Shown one piece after another: positions 17,428 to 25,116 of a stretch of DNA of 64,000 bases; positions within the stretch are counted from its first letter, which is position 1; each line of letters begins with the position of its first letter. Position numbers and translations under genes: made by a program. Location of the stretch: the NCBI GenBank assembly GCA_016709665.1, contig JADJMI010000029.1, positions 1-64,000 on the forward strand, given 5' to 3'. This stretch comes from Betaproteobacteria bacterium. GTDB taxonomy: Bacteria > Pseudomonadota > Gammaproteobacteria > Burkholderiales > Usitatibacteraceae. Under the pieces are notes generated by a model. The model was not told the origin of the DNA. It did not search any database and saw only the letters and a list, made by a program, of their open reading frames with translations.

Positions 17428-18240
17428 ATGGGAAATCCCGCGCGCCTCCTCCTCGCCGTCGTCCTGCTGCCCATCGCCTTGTCCGGCTGCGGCAAGAAGA
17501 ACGCCGCCGTCCTGCCCGACTCGTGGGAAGTCTCCCTCGCCCGCGCGGGCGAGGCCTGGATCGCGAAGGACATGCCGCGCGCCTGGGCGCTCTGCGAGAA
17601 CGCCTTCGCGATCGCCTCGAAGGCGGGCAAGCTCGACCCCGCTCTCACGTCCCTGGACTGCCTGGGCGAAGTCGCGGTGAAGCAGGGCGAGGCCACGAAG
17701 TCGCTGCCCTTCGCCGCGAAGTTCATCGCGGACCACGGCAAGGCCCTGGAAACGCACACCGCGCGCTTTCGCGTGCGCAACAACCACGCGGTGCTGCTTT
17801 TCGAAAGCGGCAAGCCGGACGAGGCCGTCGCGCGGTTTCGCGAGGTGGTGGCCGACGCGGAATCGGGAACGATCAATTTCCCGGTGTTCCTCACCCTGGT
17901 GCGCAATCTCGCCCTCGCCTGGTACGGATCGGCGAGCAGCCCCGAGGCGAAGGCCTGGGTGAGCGAAACCGGCGCGTGGCTGGAGGAGCGGCTCGGCCCC
18001 GACCCGGCGTTCCGCATCGCCGCGCACCGCGGCAGCACGAAGGCGCTGGAGGCGCTCATCGCCATCGGCGAGCGCCAGGCCCACGAAGCGACGCCCCGGT
18101 GGCGCCGGATCGTCGAGGTGACGCTCGGCAAGGAAGAGGATCTCGAGAAGCATGACCCGACCTGGCGGCGCCTGTGCGAGACGGCCAAGCTGGGCGAGAT
18201 CGGGTTCGTGGCCTGCATCCGGGAGCTTTCCGCCCCCTAG
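17428..18240 (+). CDS. TPR-like lipoprotein
   Basis: The 270-residue product starts MGNPARLLLAVVLLPIALSGCGKK, a lipoprotein signal with cysteine at about residue 22. The mature region is alpha-helical with repeated A/L-spaced helices (RAWALCENAFAIASKAGKL, CLGEVAVKQGEATKSLPFAAKFIAD, HAVLLFESGKPDEAVARFREVV), which fits tetratricopeptide-like repeats. The C-terminal part (AHRGSTKALEALIAIGERQ) continues the helical pattern. Such lipoproteins usually act as envelope scaffolds. The neighbouring genes encode other exported proteins on the same strand, which suggests a loose envelope operon. I do not recognise a named family. Confidence 0.7.
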   Translation: MGNPARLLLAVVLLPIALSGCGKKNAAVLPDSWEVSLARAGEAWIAKDMPRAWALCENAFAIASKAGKLDPALTSLDCLGEVAVKQGEATKSLPFAAKFIADHGKALETHTARFRVRNNHAVLLFESGKPDEAVARFREVVADAESGTINFPVFLTLVRNLALAWYGSASSPEAKAWVSETGAWLEERLGPDPAFRIAAHRGSTKALEALIAIGERQAHEATPRWRRIVEVTLGKEEDLEKHDPTWRRLCETAKLGEIGFVACIRELSAP

Positions 18241-18298
18241 CGGCCCATTTGACCAAACCGGCCTCCGGGGGGCCCGGGGAAGGGCACAATTCCCGCCC

Positions 18299-19099
18299 AT
18301 GAAGATCCTATCCGCACTGCCCGCCCTCCTCCTCGCGCCCGCCCTCGTGCTGGCGATGCCCCCGGCCGCGCCGGACCCCGCCAAGGGCAACCCGCACGCC
18401 ACCCCGCCCTCGCCGTGGGCGGACCTCGCCGAATACGCGATCTCCCTCAAGGTGCCGCCCAAGGGCGCCACGGGCCAGTGGAAGATCCGCACCTTCGACG
18501 ACCCGTCGGACGTCTCGATCGAGCTCGACACGCCCGCGGCCAAGGGCCGCACGCAGGGCACGCTGCTGCTGGTCGGCGGCCAGGCCATCGCGTTCAAGGG
18601 CTTCGCGCCCGAGGCCGGCTTCGAGATCGACCCGCTCGACACGGCCATCGTGAACCTGAAGCTGGTCACGAACCTGCTGACGCGGATCGCGCCCGAGGGG
18701 CCCGATGCCGTGAAAGCCGTCACGCCGGTGAAGCTGGGCGACGGCAAGCAGGCGCTCGTCGCCTACACGCGCAGCATCAACATGCAGTTCAATGCCCCGT
18801 GGTCCGTCACGGGCCAGGTGAAGCGCGTCGACGCGAAAACCGTCGGCTACGACCTCACGATCGAGGCGCCGGGCGCCAAGGCCGGCGAGCGGCTCAAATG
18901 GCAACTGAAGGGCACGGCGGGCGGCGCCACGCGCGGCAAGTCGCTCGACGACGCGATGTCGCTCGCGGGCTGGTCCGCATACCGCCTCGCGCCGCCTTCG
19001 TCGAAGACCGGGCACACGACGCTCTCCTTCGGCACGCAGAAGCTCGCGGGCCCCTACGCGACGATGAAGGACCTGCGCGCGGCCCTCGCGAAGCCCTAG
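18299..19099 (+). CDS. exported protein of unknown function
   Basis: The ATG at 18299 gives MKILSALPALLLAPALVLAMPP, a Sec signal peptide. The mature 246 residues look beta-rich (GQWKIRTFDDPSDVSIEL, TLLLVGGQAIAFKG, WSVTGQVKRVDAKTVGYDLTIEA, LKWQLKGTAGG) with no recognised motif. A periplasmic or outer-membrane-associated role is likely. It ends at 19099 with a four-base overlap of stop codons with the convergent cytochrome c gene. The spacing of 58 bases from the lipoprotein gene is compatible with cotranscription. Confidence 0.7.
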   Translation: MKILSALPALLLAPALVLAMPPAAPDPAKGNPHATPPSPWADLAEYAISLKVPPKGATGQWKIRTFDDPSDVSIELDTPAAKGRTQGTLLLVGGQAIAFKGFAPEAGFEIDPLDTAIVNLKLVTNLLTRIAPEGPDAVKAVTPVKLGDGKQALVAYTRSINMQFNAPWSVTGQVKRVDAKTVGYDLTIEAPGAKAGERLKWQLKGTAGGATRGKSLDDAMSLAGWSAYRLAPPSSKTGHTTLSFGTQKLAGPYATMKDLRAALAKP

Positions 19100-19464
19100 G
19101 TGCGCGTCTTCAGGTAGGCGACCAGGTCGGCCCGCAGCTGCGGGTTGCGGATCTTGAGCCCCATGAGGTTGCCCGGCACGAGCTTGTCCGGGTTCTCGAG
19201 CCACTTGTCCAGGTTCTCCTCCGTCCACGAAAGGCCGGAGGCCTTGAGCGCATCCGAGTAGTCGAAGCCCGGGACCGTCCCGGCCTTGCGGCCGACGATG
19301 CCCACGTAGGGCGGGCCCATGCCCTCCTTCACGTGGCACTTGATGCAGCGGCGCTCGAAGTAGTCCTTGCCGCGCGACGCATCGCCCGCGACGGGCGCCT
19401 GGGCCAACGCGACCGGGGCGAGAAGCGAGGCTAGCGCGAGGGACAGCAGGCGAAGGCGGGGCAT
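19096..19464 (-). CDS. class I cytochrome c (third of three tandem copies)
   Basis: The 122-residue product has a signal peptide (MPRLRLLSLALASLLAPVALAQ) and one heme-binding CIKCH motif. GMGPPYVGIVGRKAGTVPGFDYSDAL and the methionine region PGNLMGLKI provide the distal side with the axial Met ligand. The C-terminal helix LRADLVAYLKTRT is typical. It is a small soluble periplasmic electron carrier like cytochrome c550/c552. Two close paralogues lie immediately upstream on the same strand, so the group arose by tandem duplication. The redox partner is not encoded nearby. Confidence 0.9.
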   Translation of the reverse strand: MPRLRLLSLALASLLAPVALAQAPVAGDASRGKDYFERRCIKCHVKEGMGPPYVGIVGRKAGTVPGFDYSDALKASGLSWTEENLDKWLENPDKLVPGNLMGLKIRNPQLRADLVAYLKTRT

Positions 19465-19549
19465 GGCGGGCTCCTCGGAGGGGTCGAGGCGCCATTGTTC
19501 CCTGTTGCGGGAAATTATTCCACCCCCCCTGCGTTCGGGGGCCCCGCGC

Positions 19550-19927
19550 CTAGTTGCGCGTGGCGAGGTAGGCGATGATGTCCGCGCGGTCCTGCGGGTC
19601 GCGCACGCGATAGCCCATCAGGTTGCCGGGCACGAAGGCGTCGGGGTTGGTGAGCCACTTGTCGAGCGTGACCGGGCCCCAGTCCACCTTGGCGTTCTGG
19701 AGGGCCTCCGAATAGTCGAAGCCCTTCACGGTGCCCGCGCGCCGGCCGAAGAGCCCGGTGTACGGCGGGCCCATCGTCGAATCCTCGTGGCACTTGGTGC
19801 AGCGGCGGTCGAACTGGGACTTGCCGCGCACCGGGTCGCCGACGGGGGGCGACTGGGCGAGGACGATCGTGGCGAGGGACAGGGCGACTGCGGCAAGGGG
19901 CAAGCCAACGCGAATGCGCGAGTCCAT
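19550..19927 (-). CDS. class I cytochrome c (second of three tandem copies)
   Basis: This 125-residue cytochrome starts at the ATG at 19927, preceded by an AGGAGGTG ribosome-binding site. It has a signal peptide (IRVGLPLAAVALSLATIVLAQ), heme motif CTKCH, the segment TMGPPYTGLFGRRAGTVKGFDYSEAL, the Met-containing loop VPGNLMGYRV, and the final helix RADIIAYLATRN. It differs from its neighbours mainly in surface positions, so the three may serve different donors or conditions. The 85-base gap to the downstream copy contains no clear terminator. Confidence 0.9.
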   Translation of the reverse strand: MDSRIRVGLPLAAVALSLATIVLAQSPPVGDPVRGKSQFDRRCTKCHEDSTMGPPYTGLFGRRAGTVKGFDYSEALQNAKVDWGPVTLDKWLTNPDAFVPGNLMGYRVRDPQDRADIIAYLATRN

Positions 19928-20004
19928 GGGCACCTCCTGGAAACAGTGTGCCCGCAAATGCCCCCGGGGGCTTGCGGCAACGCAAAAACCGCGTGGGGGC
20001 GCCG

Positions 20005-20361
20005 CTATTCGCGCACCTTGAGGTACGCGATGATGTCCGCCCGCTCCGCGGCGTTGCGGGTCTTGAAGCCCATGCGGTTGCCCGGGATGAACTTGTCGGG
20101 GTTCTCGATCCACTTGTCGAGCGTCTCCTCCGTCCAGGTGACGTTGGAGCCTTCCAGCGCCTCGGTGTAGACGAAGCCCGGCACGCGGCCGGCACCCTGC
20201 CCGAAGATCTTCTTGTACGGCGGGCCCATGGCCGAGCGCTCGTGGCAGGTGCCGCACTTCTGGTCCCAGAGCTTCTTGCCGCGGGCGGCGTCGCCGGCGG
20301 CAAGGCCCGTGCCTGGCGAGAGCAGGGACAAGGCGACGAGGGCGGGCAGGATGCGGTTCAT
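20005..20361 (-). CDS. class I cytochrome c (first of three tandem copies)
   Basis: The 118-residue product has a signal peptide (NRILPALVALSLLSPGTGLAA), heme motif CGTCH, AMGPPYKKIFGQGAGRVPGF, the axial-methionine loop IPGNRMGFKT and a C-terminal helix RADIIAYLKVRE. It is transcriptionally first of the tandem trio, unless the trio is read through from the alpha/beta hydrolase genes upstream, whose nearest stop is only 28 bases away. Function as a periplasmic electron shuttle follows from the family. Confidence 0.9.
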   Translation of the reverse strand: MNRILPALVALSLLSPGTGLAAGDAARGKKLWDQKCGTCHERSAMGPPYKKIFGQGAGRVPGFVYTEALEGSNVTWTEETLDKWIENPDKFIPGNRMGFKTRNAAERADIIAYLKVRE

Positions 20362-20389
20362 GGCCGCCAGCTTACGGTCAGGCGGCGGC

Positions 20390-21301
20390 CTAAGGGGCGG
20401 GACTTTGGTCCCAGGGGGCGGACCGGCAATGGGCGGCGATGCGCGCCACGAGCGCCGGGATGAGCGGCCCGGGCAGGTCGTGGGCCATGCCCTCGACTTC
20501 CCACAGCACGGCGCCGGGGATGTTCTCGGCGATGTCGCGGCTGCCCTCCACGGGCAGGAGCGGATCGTCCACGCCGTGGATCACCAGCGTGGGCGCGTTG
20601 ATGCGCTTGAGCGAGGCGCGGCGATCGCCCGAGGCGAGGATGGCGAAGAGCTGGTGGGAGGAGCCCTGCGGATCGAGCCCGCGTTCGGCCACGCGCTTGC
20701 ACACCGCCTTCAGCTCGGCTTCGTCCGGCGGGTAGCGCTCGCTGCCGATGGTGCGCAGCACGTGCTCCAGGTGGCGCGCGACGGCCTCGAGGTCCTTCGG
20801 GTTGGGCGGCAGTTGCAGGACGGCCCTGAGCGCCCTCGGGTGGCCCATCGAGACGCGCGGCGAGCCGCTCGTCGACATGATGGAGGTGAGGCTCGCCACG
20901 CGCGCCGCGTGCCGGGCGGCCATGGCCTGCGCGATCATGCCGCCCATCGACATGCCCACCACGTGCGCCTTCGGGATCGCGAGCGCCTCGAGGAGGCCGG
21001 CCGCGTCGTCGGCCATGTCGTCGATCGTGTAGACGCCGTGCACGGGAAAGCCCATGAAGGCCTTGCCGATGGCCCAGAGCGCGTTGCCCAGGTCCGCGCT
21101 TTCGATGCGCCGCGACAGGCCCACGTCGCGGTTGTCGAAGAGGATGACGCGAAAGCCATTGGCGACGAGGCCGTCCACGAACGCGTCCGGCCAGAGGGCG
21201 AGCGGCATGCCCAGGCCCATGATGAGCAGCACGGGGGGCGCCGACGGGTCTCCCTTGACCTCGTAGGCGAGGTCGATGCCGTTCGCGCGGGCGAAGGGCA
21301 T
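20390..21301 (-). CDS. alpha/beta hydrolase
   Basis: The 303-residue enzyme has the alpha/beta-hydrolase fold. PPVLLIMGLGMPLALWPDAF supplies the oxyanion region, VVGMSMGGMIAQAMA the nucleophile elbow with serine in GMSMGG, and LVIHGVDDPLLPVEGSRDIAENIPGA the acid aspartate. The histidine is probably in VEGMAHDLPGPL. The relatives are esterases, lipases or lactonases of unknown substrate. The start ATG at 21299-21301 directly abuts the TAG of the upstream hydrolase gene, so translation is probably coupled. The close pairing of two different hydrolases next to a wax ester synthase suggests lipid or ester turnover, which is inference. Confidence 0.85.
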   Translation of the reverse strand: MPFARANGIDLAYEVKGDPSAPPVLLIMGLGMPLALWPDAFVDGLVANGFRVILFDNRDVGLSRRIESADLGNALWAIGKAFMGFPVHGVYTIDDMADDAAGLLEALAIPKAHVVGMSMGGMIAQAMAARHAARVASLTSIMSTSGSPRVSMGHPRALRAVLQLPPNPKDLEAVARHLEHVLRTIGSERYPPDEAELKAVCKRVAERGLDPQGSSHQLFAILASGDRRASLKRINAPTLVIHGVDDPLLPVEGSRDIAENIPGAVLWEVEGMAHDLPGPLIPALVARIAAHCRSAPWDQSPAP

Positions 21302-22108
21302 CTAGAACCAGCCGGGGCGACGGGGATCGCGGTAGAACAGGGCGCGGGTGCCGCCACGGTCGAAGGGCTTCCAGTCGCCCTCGGGCTGGGCGAGGCGGTC
21401 GGCGACGGCGTTCCACACGGCGGGGTGGAAACCCAGGCCCAGGTGGCTCGCCTGCACTTCGATGTTCTCGTGGATGGCGCTCTCCGTCTCGACGCTGCAT
21501 TGCCAGGCGACCACGCCGTCGGTGCGGCTGAAGATCGACGTGGTGGGAACGGGCGGCGGCGAGCGCAGGGGTTCGTGCAGGTCCGCCGCGCCGATCTTGT
21601 GGCCCGTGACTTTCTCATAAAGGCGCCACGCATTGGTGGCCTTGGGGTGCCCGGTGAAGGGCGTGCCCAGCGTGATCACGAGCCGGGTCTTCTCCGGGTG
21701 CGCCTTGGAGATCTCGCGCGCGTACAGGCCGCCCAGGCTCCAGCCGATGAGCGAGGCCTTGCGCTTGTGCTTCTTCGCCACCCGGGCGAGGAGCGCGTGG
21801 CAGCCTTCCAGCACGCCTTCGCGCAGGCCCTTGTTGGTGCCCAGGCCCCAGCCGTAGGGGATATAGCCGTGGTCCTCGAGGAAGCCACGCAGGGGGGCCG
21901 TGGTGCGGTCCGAGGCGAGCAGGCCCGGGAAGAGGATCACCGGGTGCCCGTCACCCTGCGGGACGGCCGAGAAGAGCGGGCGGGCGAGGTAGCAGGCCGC
22001 CAGTTCCCACGGGGCCCGCCATTCGAGCGCCAGCCGGACGATGCCCGGCGCCTGCATCGCGCCGTATTCGTACCAGTGCTCGAGGTTCTTGATCTTGCGT
22101 GTCGGCAT
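21302..22108 (-). CDS. alpha/beta hydrolase (lipase-like)
   Basis: I start this gene at the ATG at 22108 (MPTRKIKNLEHWYEYGAM), which gives 268 residues. The in-frame ATG at 22147 lies within a repeat element and would add residues encoded by the repeat. The nucleophile elbow is IGWSLGGLYAREI, and ILFPGLLASD holds the oxyanion strand. Other family blocks are LVITLGTPFTGHP, SIFSRTDGVVAWQ and a late histidine region EVQASHLGLGFHP. This pattern is common in triacylglycerol-lipase-like hydrolases near WS/DGAT genes in proteobacteria. It is cytoplasmic by sequence. It is coupled to the second hydrolase through the adjacent TAG/ATG. Confidence 0.8.
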   Translation of the reverse strand: MPTRKIKNLEHWYEYGAMQAPGIVRLALEWRAPWELAACYLARPLFSAVPQGDGHPVILFPGLLASDRTTAPLRGFLEDHGYIPYGWGLGTNKGLREGVLEGCHALLARVAKKHKRKASLIGWSLGGLYAREISKAHPEKTRLVITLGTPFTGHPKATNAWRLYEKVTGHKIGAADLHEPLRSPPPVPTTSIFSRTDGVVAWQCSVETESAIHENIEVQASHLGLGFHPAVWNAVADRLAQPEGDWKPFDRGGTRALFYRDPRRPGWF

Positions 22109-22130
22109 GGGCCCGATTCTAACCGCCCCC

Positions 22131-22313
22131 CTGAAGGGGACGCACACCTTCGGAACACCTGAAGGGGACGCACACCTTCACGTGGCCTGAAGGGGACGGA
22201 CTTCATTTCCGGGCAGGCAAGCCGTCGATTGGCAGCGTTTCGGGCGACAAAGTGTGCGTCCCCTTCACCGACGATGAAGGTGTGCGTCCCCTTCAGGGGC
22301 GCGTCCCCTTCAG
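22131..22313. repeat. palindromic repeat cluster between hydrolase and wax ester synthase genes
   Basis: Six full, variant or partial copies of the repeat lie here. Plus-strand copies start near 22131, 22159 and 22187 (the last a GGGGACGGAC variant); inverted copies lie near 22249-22267, 22275-22296 and 22301-22313. The inverted halves surround a unique centre of about 50 bases, giving a long imperfect hairpin. The last inverted copy supplies the TGA stop of the wax ester synthase gene at 22310-22312. The block fills almost the whole intergenic space. Confidence 0.85.
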
Positions 22314-23815
22314 GGGCGACGAGCCGGCGGGCGCGGGAGGGCGCGCAACTCCTCATGCGATTCCACCAGCGCCCGGGAGAAGCGATCCAGGTCCGGCATG
22401 GCAACGGTGGCGGCGAGCAACCCGAAATCGAGCGAACCGCAGTAGCTCTCGACCGTGACGTTGAGTCCCAGTCCGTGCGTGACGATGGAAACGGGCCAGT
22501 AGGTGCGAATCCGCCCACCTGCGAAAAAGAGCGGCTCCTGCGGCCCGGGGATGTTGGAGACGATCACGTTGGCAAGGGGCGTCCACGCCTTGAGGCCCTG
22601 CGTGTAGCCGTAGGCCTTCGCGGCGGCGGCGAGCAGCCAGGGCGCGCCGATCGAGACGAAGTCCGTGGGGATCACCGACTTCGCGGCGCCGGTGAGGGCC
22701 TTCGCCTTGCCGGCGGATGCGCGGATGGCCGCCAGGCGCTCGAGCGGATCGGGCAGGTGCGTGGCCAGGTTCGCGAGGACCATCGTGGCCCGCGTGGAGT
22801 ACGCCGTGTCGCCCTCGGCACGCAGCGACACCGGCACCGCGGCCACCAGCGGCTTCCTCGGCACCGCGCCGTGATGCGCGAGGTACCGTCGCAGCGCCCC
22901 GCTCACGAGCGCGAGAACCACGTCGTTCAGCTTGGCGCCGTGCCGCTTGGCGATGGCCTTCACTTCGGCCAGCGGGATGGACACCGTGGCATACCGGCGC
23001 TCCGCCGTGATGGCCACGTTGATCCGCGTCGCGGGCCCCATCGGCATCTGAAGGGGACGCACACCTTCACGAGCACTGAAGGGGACGGACACTTTGGCGT
23101 CCGAATGACGCGCAGCCGCAGCCTTGCCCCTGCCACCAGAGTGTCCGTCCCCTTCACCCGGGCTGAAGGTGTGCGTCCCCTTGTGCGTCCCCTTCAGGAG
23201 GCGGTAAACGTCTGGAAGTGCGCCGACCAGCTTGCCGACTTCACCAGCGCTCTTGCGGAGGGCGACACCGAGCAGCGCCGGGACGCCGGGCGTCTCGTCG
23301 AGCGTACGGGCGGGCGGCTTGGGCACCTTGCGGGGGATCGCTGTCGTATCCAGAAGCGCCTGCGCGAGTTGCACCCCGGCTGCGCCATCGAGCGCGGCGT
23401 GGTGCACCTTCGAATACCAGGCGAGATCGCCGGAGGCGAGTCCCTCGACGAGATAGAAGCGCCACAGGGGCCGGCTGCGATCGAGCGGCTCCGCGTGCAG
23501 CTTCGCGACCAGCTTCTCGAGCTGCGCCTGCGTGCCCGGCTTCGGCAGCCGGACCCGCCGCACATGCCAGCCGAGGTCCACCTCGCGATCCTCCACCCAA
23601 ACGGGGCTCGCGAGATCGAAGGGCAACGTGGCGAGCCGCCGCGTGAGAACGGGCGCCAAGTGCAGGCGCCTGCCGATGTGCTCGCGGGCCTTCTCGACCC
23701 ACTTCGCCCGCTGCCTCGCCGGCACCCCCACGAGGTTGAGCGAGCCCACGTGCATCGGGACCTCGGGCGATTCGAGATAGAGGAAGGCGCTGTCGAGACC
23801 GGAGAGGGGCTTCAC
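22310..23815 (-). CDS. wax ester synthase / diacylglycerol acyltransferase (WS/DGAT) with an internal repeat insertion
   Basis: WS/DGAT enzymes join acyl-CoA to fatty alcohols or diacylglycerol to make storage wax or triacylglycerol. The 501-residue product opens MKPLSGLDSAFLYLESPEVP and carries the catalytic HHxxxDG motif as HHAALDG at His138-His139. The C-terminal half shows LNDVVLALVSGALRRYL, ANVIVSNIPGP and LGLNVTVESYCGSLDFGL, all family-typical. Residues 207-256 are encoded by a 150-base palindromic repeat that keeps the frame and sits in the linker between the two halves. Without it the protein would be 451 residues, near the usual length. The TGA stop also comes from a repeat copy. The neighbouring hydrolases suggest a lipid-storage cluster. 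Confidence 0.9.
   Translation of the reverse strand: MKPLSGLDSAFLYLESPEVPMHVGSLNLVGVPARQRAKWVEKAREHIGRRLHLAPVLTRRLATLPFDLASPVWVEDREVDLGWHVRRVRLPKPGTQAQLEKLVAKLHAEPLDRSRPLWRFYLVEGLASGDLAWYSKVHHAALDGAAGVQLAQALLDTTAIPRKVPKPPARTLDETPGVPALLGVALRKSAGEVGKLVGALPDVYRLLKGTHKGTHTFSPGEGDGHSGGRGKAAAARHSDAKVSVPFSAREGVRPLQMPMGPATRINVAITAERRYATVSIPLAEVKAIAKRHGAKLNDVVLALVSGALRRYLAHHGAVPRKPLVAAVPVSLRAEGDTAYSTRATMVLANLATHLPDPLERLAAIRASAGKAKALTGAAKSVIPTDFVSIGAPWLLAAAAKAYGYTQGLKAWTPLANVIVSNIPGPQEPLFFAGGRIRTYWPVSIVTHGLGLNVTVESYCGSLDFGLLAATVAMPDLDRFSRALVESHEELRALPRPPARRP
23048..23197. repeat. 150-base composite palindromic repeat inserted in frame in the WS/DGAT gene
   Basis: The block begins CTGAAGGGGACGCACA and ends with its exact reverse complement, giving 16-base inverted termini. 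Nested inside is a second inverted pair of the GGGGACGGACACT variant with a centre of about 45 bases. Its length is exactly 50 codons, and its ends coincide with codon boundaries of the host gene (Leu207 to Gln256), so the reading frame is open across it. The encoded peptide contains KGTHTF, VSVPF and EGVRPLQ, the signatures of this repeat in translation. Confidence 0.9.
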
Positions 23816-23846
23816 GCCCCGATGCTACCTCACGCGAAAGCCCGCA

Positions 23847-24140
23847 TCAGTCGCTGAAGCCGGATTCGCGTTGGTGGCGAATTCGCAGGACAAGAATGAT
23901 CTCGCGAAGGGGATCGAAGACGTACAGCGCGACATAGCCCGTCACCCCGCGGGAAACCACGAACTCACGCTTCTCGCCCTCCACCCGGCGGCCAACCAGC
24001 GGGTGCGCAGCCAGCATGTCGATACCACCGAGAATCTCCTCGATCGCCGCGTCCGCGTGGTCCGGCGCAACATCGCGAAGGAACTGCCAGAGTCGTACGA
24101 GATCCTCGATGGCTTGCGGCGAATGGACTATTCGCGCCAC
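23847..24140 (-). CDS. RelE/ParE-type toxin
   Basis: A GTG at 24140 gives a 97-residue toxin (VARIVHSPQAIEDLVRLWQFLRD...). It has the ParE/RelE fold pattern: an N-terminal strand and two helices, then RRVEGEKREFVVSRGVTGYVALYVFD and the final strand EIILVLRIRHQRESGF. The open frame continues upstream, but the GTG overlaps the antitoxin stop by 13 bases, the normal coupled arrangement. ParE members poison gyrase and RelE members cleave mRNA; which applies here cannot be told. The antitoxin is encoded just upstream. This is the first of five toxin-antitoxin loci in 13 kb. Confidence 0.8.
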   Translation of the reverse strand: MARIVHSPQAIEDLVRLWQFLRDVAPDHADAAIEEILGGIDMLAAHPLVGRRVEGEKREFVVSRGVTGYVALYVFDPLREIILVLRIRHQRESGFSD

Positions 24141-24418
24141 TTGATGGGCTTGGGTCGCGGGGGGTTCTTCCCGGCCGCCTTGGCTCGCAGCCACTTCGCC
24201 ACGTCCTCATGCGCATAGCCGATGCCGGTTTCGAGCATGCCCTGATGAGCTTCCTCGGCGTCGCGGAGGAATGCCGCCCGACGTTCCATTGACGTGACCG
24301 CCGTCTCCAAAGCTCTCACCATCAGCGCATGCGGCGTCTCGTCGCCCTCCCTCGCGAGGCGATCGATTCGCTCCTTCAGATCCATCGGGATCTTGAGGCT
24401 GGTGGGGTGCTGGGCCAT
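24128..24418 (-). CDS. ribbon-helix-helix antitoxin (CopG/ParD-like)
   Basis: Starting at the ATG at 24418, the product is MAQHPTSLKIPMDLKERIDRLAREGDETPHALMVRALE, a ribbon-helix-helix DNA-binding domain. A helical C-terminal half follows (FLRDAEEAHQGMLETGIGYAHEDVAKWLRAK) that would wrap the toxin. A second ATG at 24442 is in frame but lies within an inverted repeat that looks like the operator, so the downstream start is preferred. The antitoxin represses its own operon in this family. Its stop overlaps the toxin's GTG start. Confidence 0.8.
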   Translation of the reverse strand: MAQHPTSLKIPMDLKERIDRLAREGDETPHALMVRALETAVTSMERRAAFLRDAEEAHQGMLETGIGYAHEDVAKWLRAKAAGKNPPRPKPIKWRE

Positions 24419-24433
24419 GGGGGTTGCCGGATG

Positions 24434-24450
24434 AGTAGTCATATCCTACT
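24434..24450. promoter_or_regulatory. inverted repeat, candidate antitoxin operator
   Basis: AGTAG and CTACT flank the seven-base centre TCATATC just upstream of the antitoxin's preferred start. Autoregulation by the ribbon-helix-helix protein is expected for such modules. Confidence 0.45.
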
Positions 24451-24526
24451 ACCTGCTAGCGATCGTGACGATTCCCCTTGAACGCCCCGACCTGCCGCAA
24501 CGTGCACAGCCGACGCCGCCATCGAC

Positions 24527-24814
24527 TCAGCTTCCCCAGTAGCCGGGACGTCGGCGTTGATAAGCAACGGCCGCAATGACGATCCGTTCCGCGTATGCGC
24601 GGTAGAGAAGCCAAAAGGGAAAGCGGGAAAGGGGAAGCCGACGTGTCCGGCCATGCACCCGGGAACCGCCTTCCGGCATTCTCGCGAGGTGATCGATGGC
24701 CCGCTGGACGTCGTCCAGAAATTCACGCCCCAAGCCCGGCCGCGCGCGCTCGTAGAAATCCGCCGCGTCGTTCTGCTCCCTCCTGGCCCGAGGGAGGAAG
24801 AAGACCACCGTCAC
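24527..24814 (-). CDS. ParE-type toxin (second module)
   Basis: This 95-residue protein reads MTVVFFLPRARREQNDAADFYE at its start, then LGREFLDDVQRAIDHLARMPEGG. It ends with the strand-rich RRLPLSRFPFWLLYRAYAERIVIAAVAYQRRRPGYW. The final RRPGYW is the hallmark of the RelE/ParE family linked to the short TIGR02574-type antitoxins. Its ATG overlaps the antitoxin stop by four bases (ATGA), so the pair is coupled. It lies 108 bases upstream of the first module's antitoxin on the same strand. Confidence 0.85.
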   Translation of the reverse strand: MTVVFFLPRARREQNDAADFYERARPGLGREFLDDVQRAIDHLARMPEGGSRVHGRTRRLPLSRFPFWLLYRAYAERIVIAAVAYQRRRPGYWGS

Positions 24815-25050
24815 TTGAGCCGGCTGCGTGCCTCCGCCATGACTTCTTCCGCCGGAATGGCCTGCACTTCTCCCCGGAGGTATTCGTCAAAGCGGCGGCG
24901 GGCTTCCTGAACCCACAGCCGCGCGACTTCTTCCTCGGGTCCGTCCGAGGAATCGTCGATGTCTTCGATCAACGCACGAACGAGCCGCACCTTTTCCTCA
25001 CGGGAAAGGGCGCTGGCCTGCCTGGCGAGATCGTCGAACCGGGTGCTCAT
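24811..25050 (-). CDS. addiction-module antitoxin (TIGR02574 type)
   Basis: The 79-residue protein starts MSTRFDDLARQASALSREEKVRLVRALIEDID, the SxxEK(V/L)xLv...L motif of the RHH-less putative addiction-module component family. It has a middle helix VARLWVQEARRRFDEYLRGEVQAIPAEEVMAEARSRLK that includes the conserved W...EA.RR.....G motif. It pairs with the ParE-type toxin downstream. The 67 bases between its start and the small membrane protein gene are AT-richer and could hold the promoter. Confidence 0.85.
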   Translation of the reverse strand: MSTRFDDLARQASALSREEKVRLVRALIEDIDDSSDGPEEEVARLWVQEARRRFDEYLRGEVQAIPAEEVMAEARSRLK

Positions 25051-25116
25051 GGGTCAAATCATACAACGCGCCACCCGCACAAAAGGCCGACGGAAAACCC
25101 CCGAAAAGGAAAGGCC

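Noticed and set aside
22109..22147. Upstream start at 22147 for the hydrolase gene
   Set aside because: The added residues (MCVPFRG...) are encoded by the repeat element and are not part of the hydrolase family.
20213..22162. 649-codon plus-strand open frame opposite two hydrolases and a cytochrome gene
   Set aside because: Composition is His/Arg/Gly-rich, typical of antisense frames in GC-rich DNA, and the minus-strand proteins have clear motifs.
23048..23197. Intein or extra protein domain in the wax ester synthase
   Set aside because: Fifty residues is too short for an intein and the DNA is an inverted-repeat element found elsewhere outside genes.
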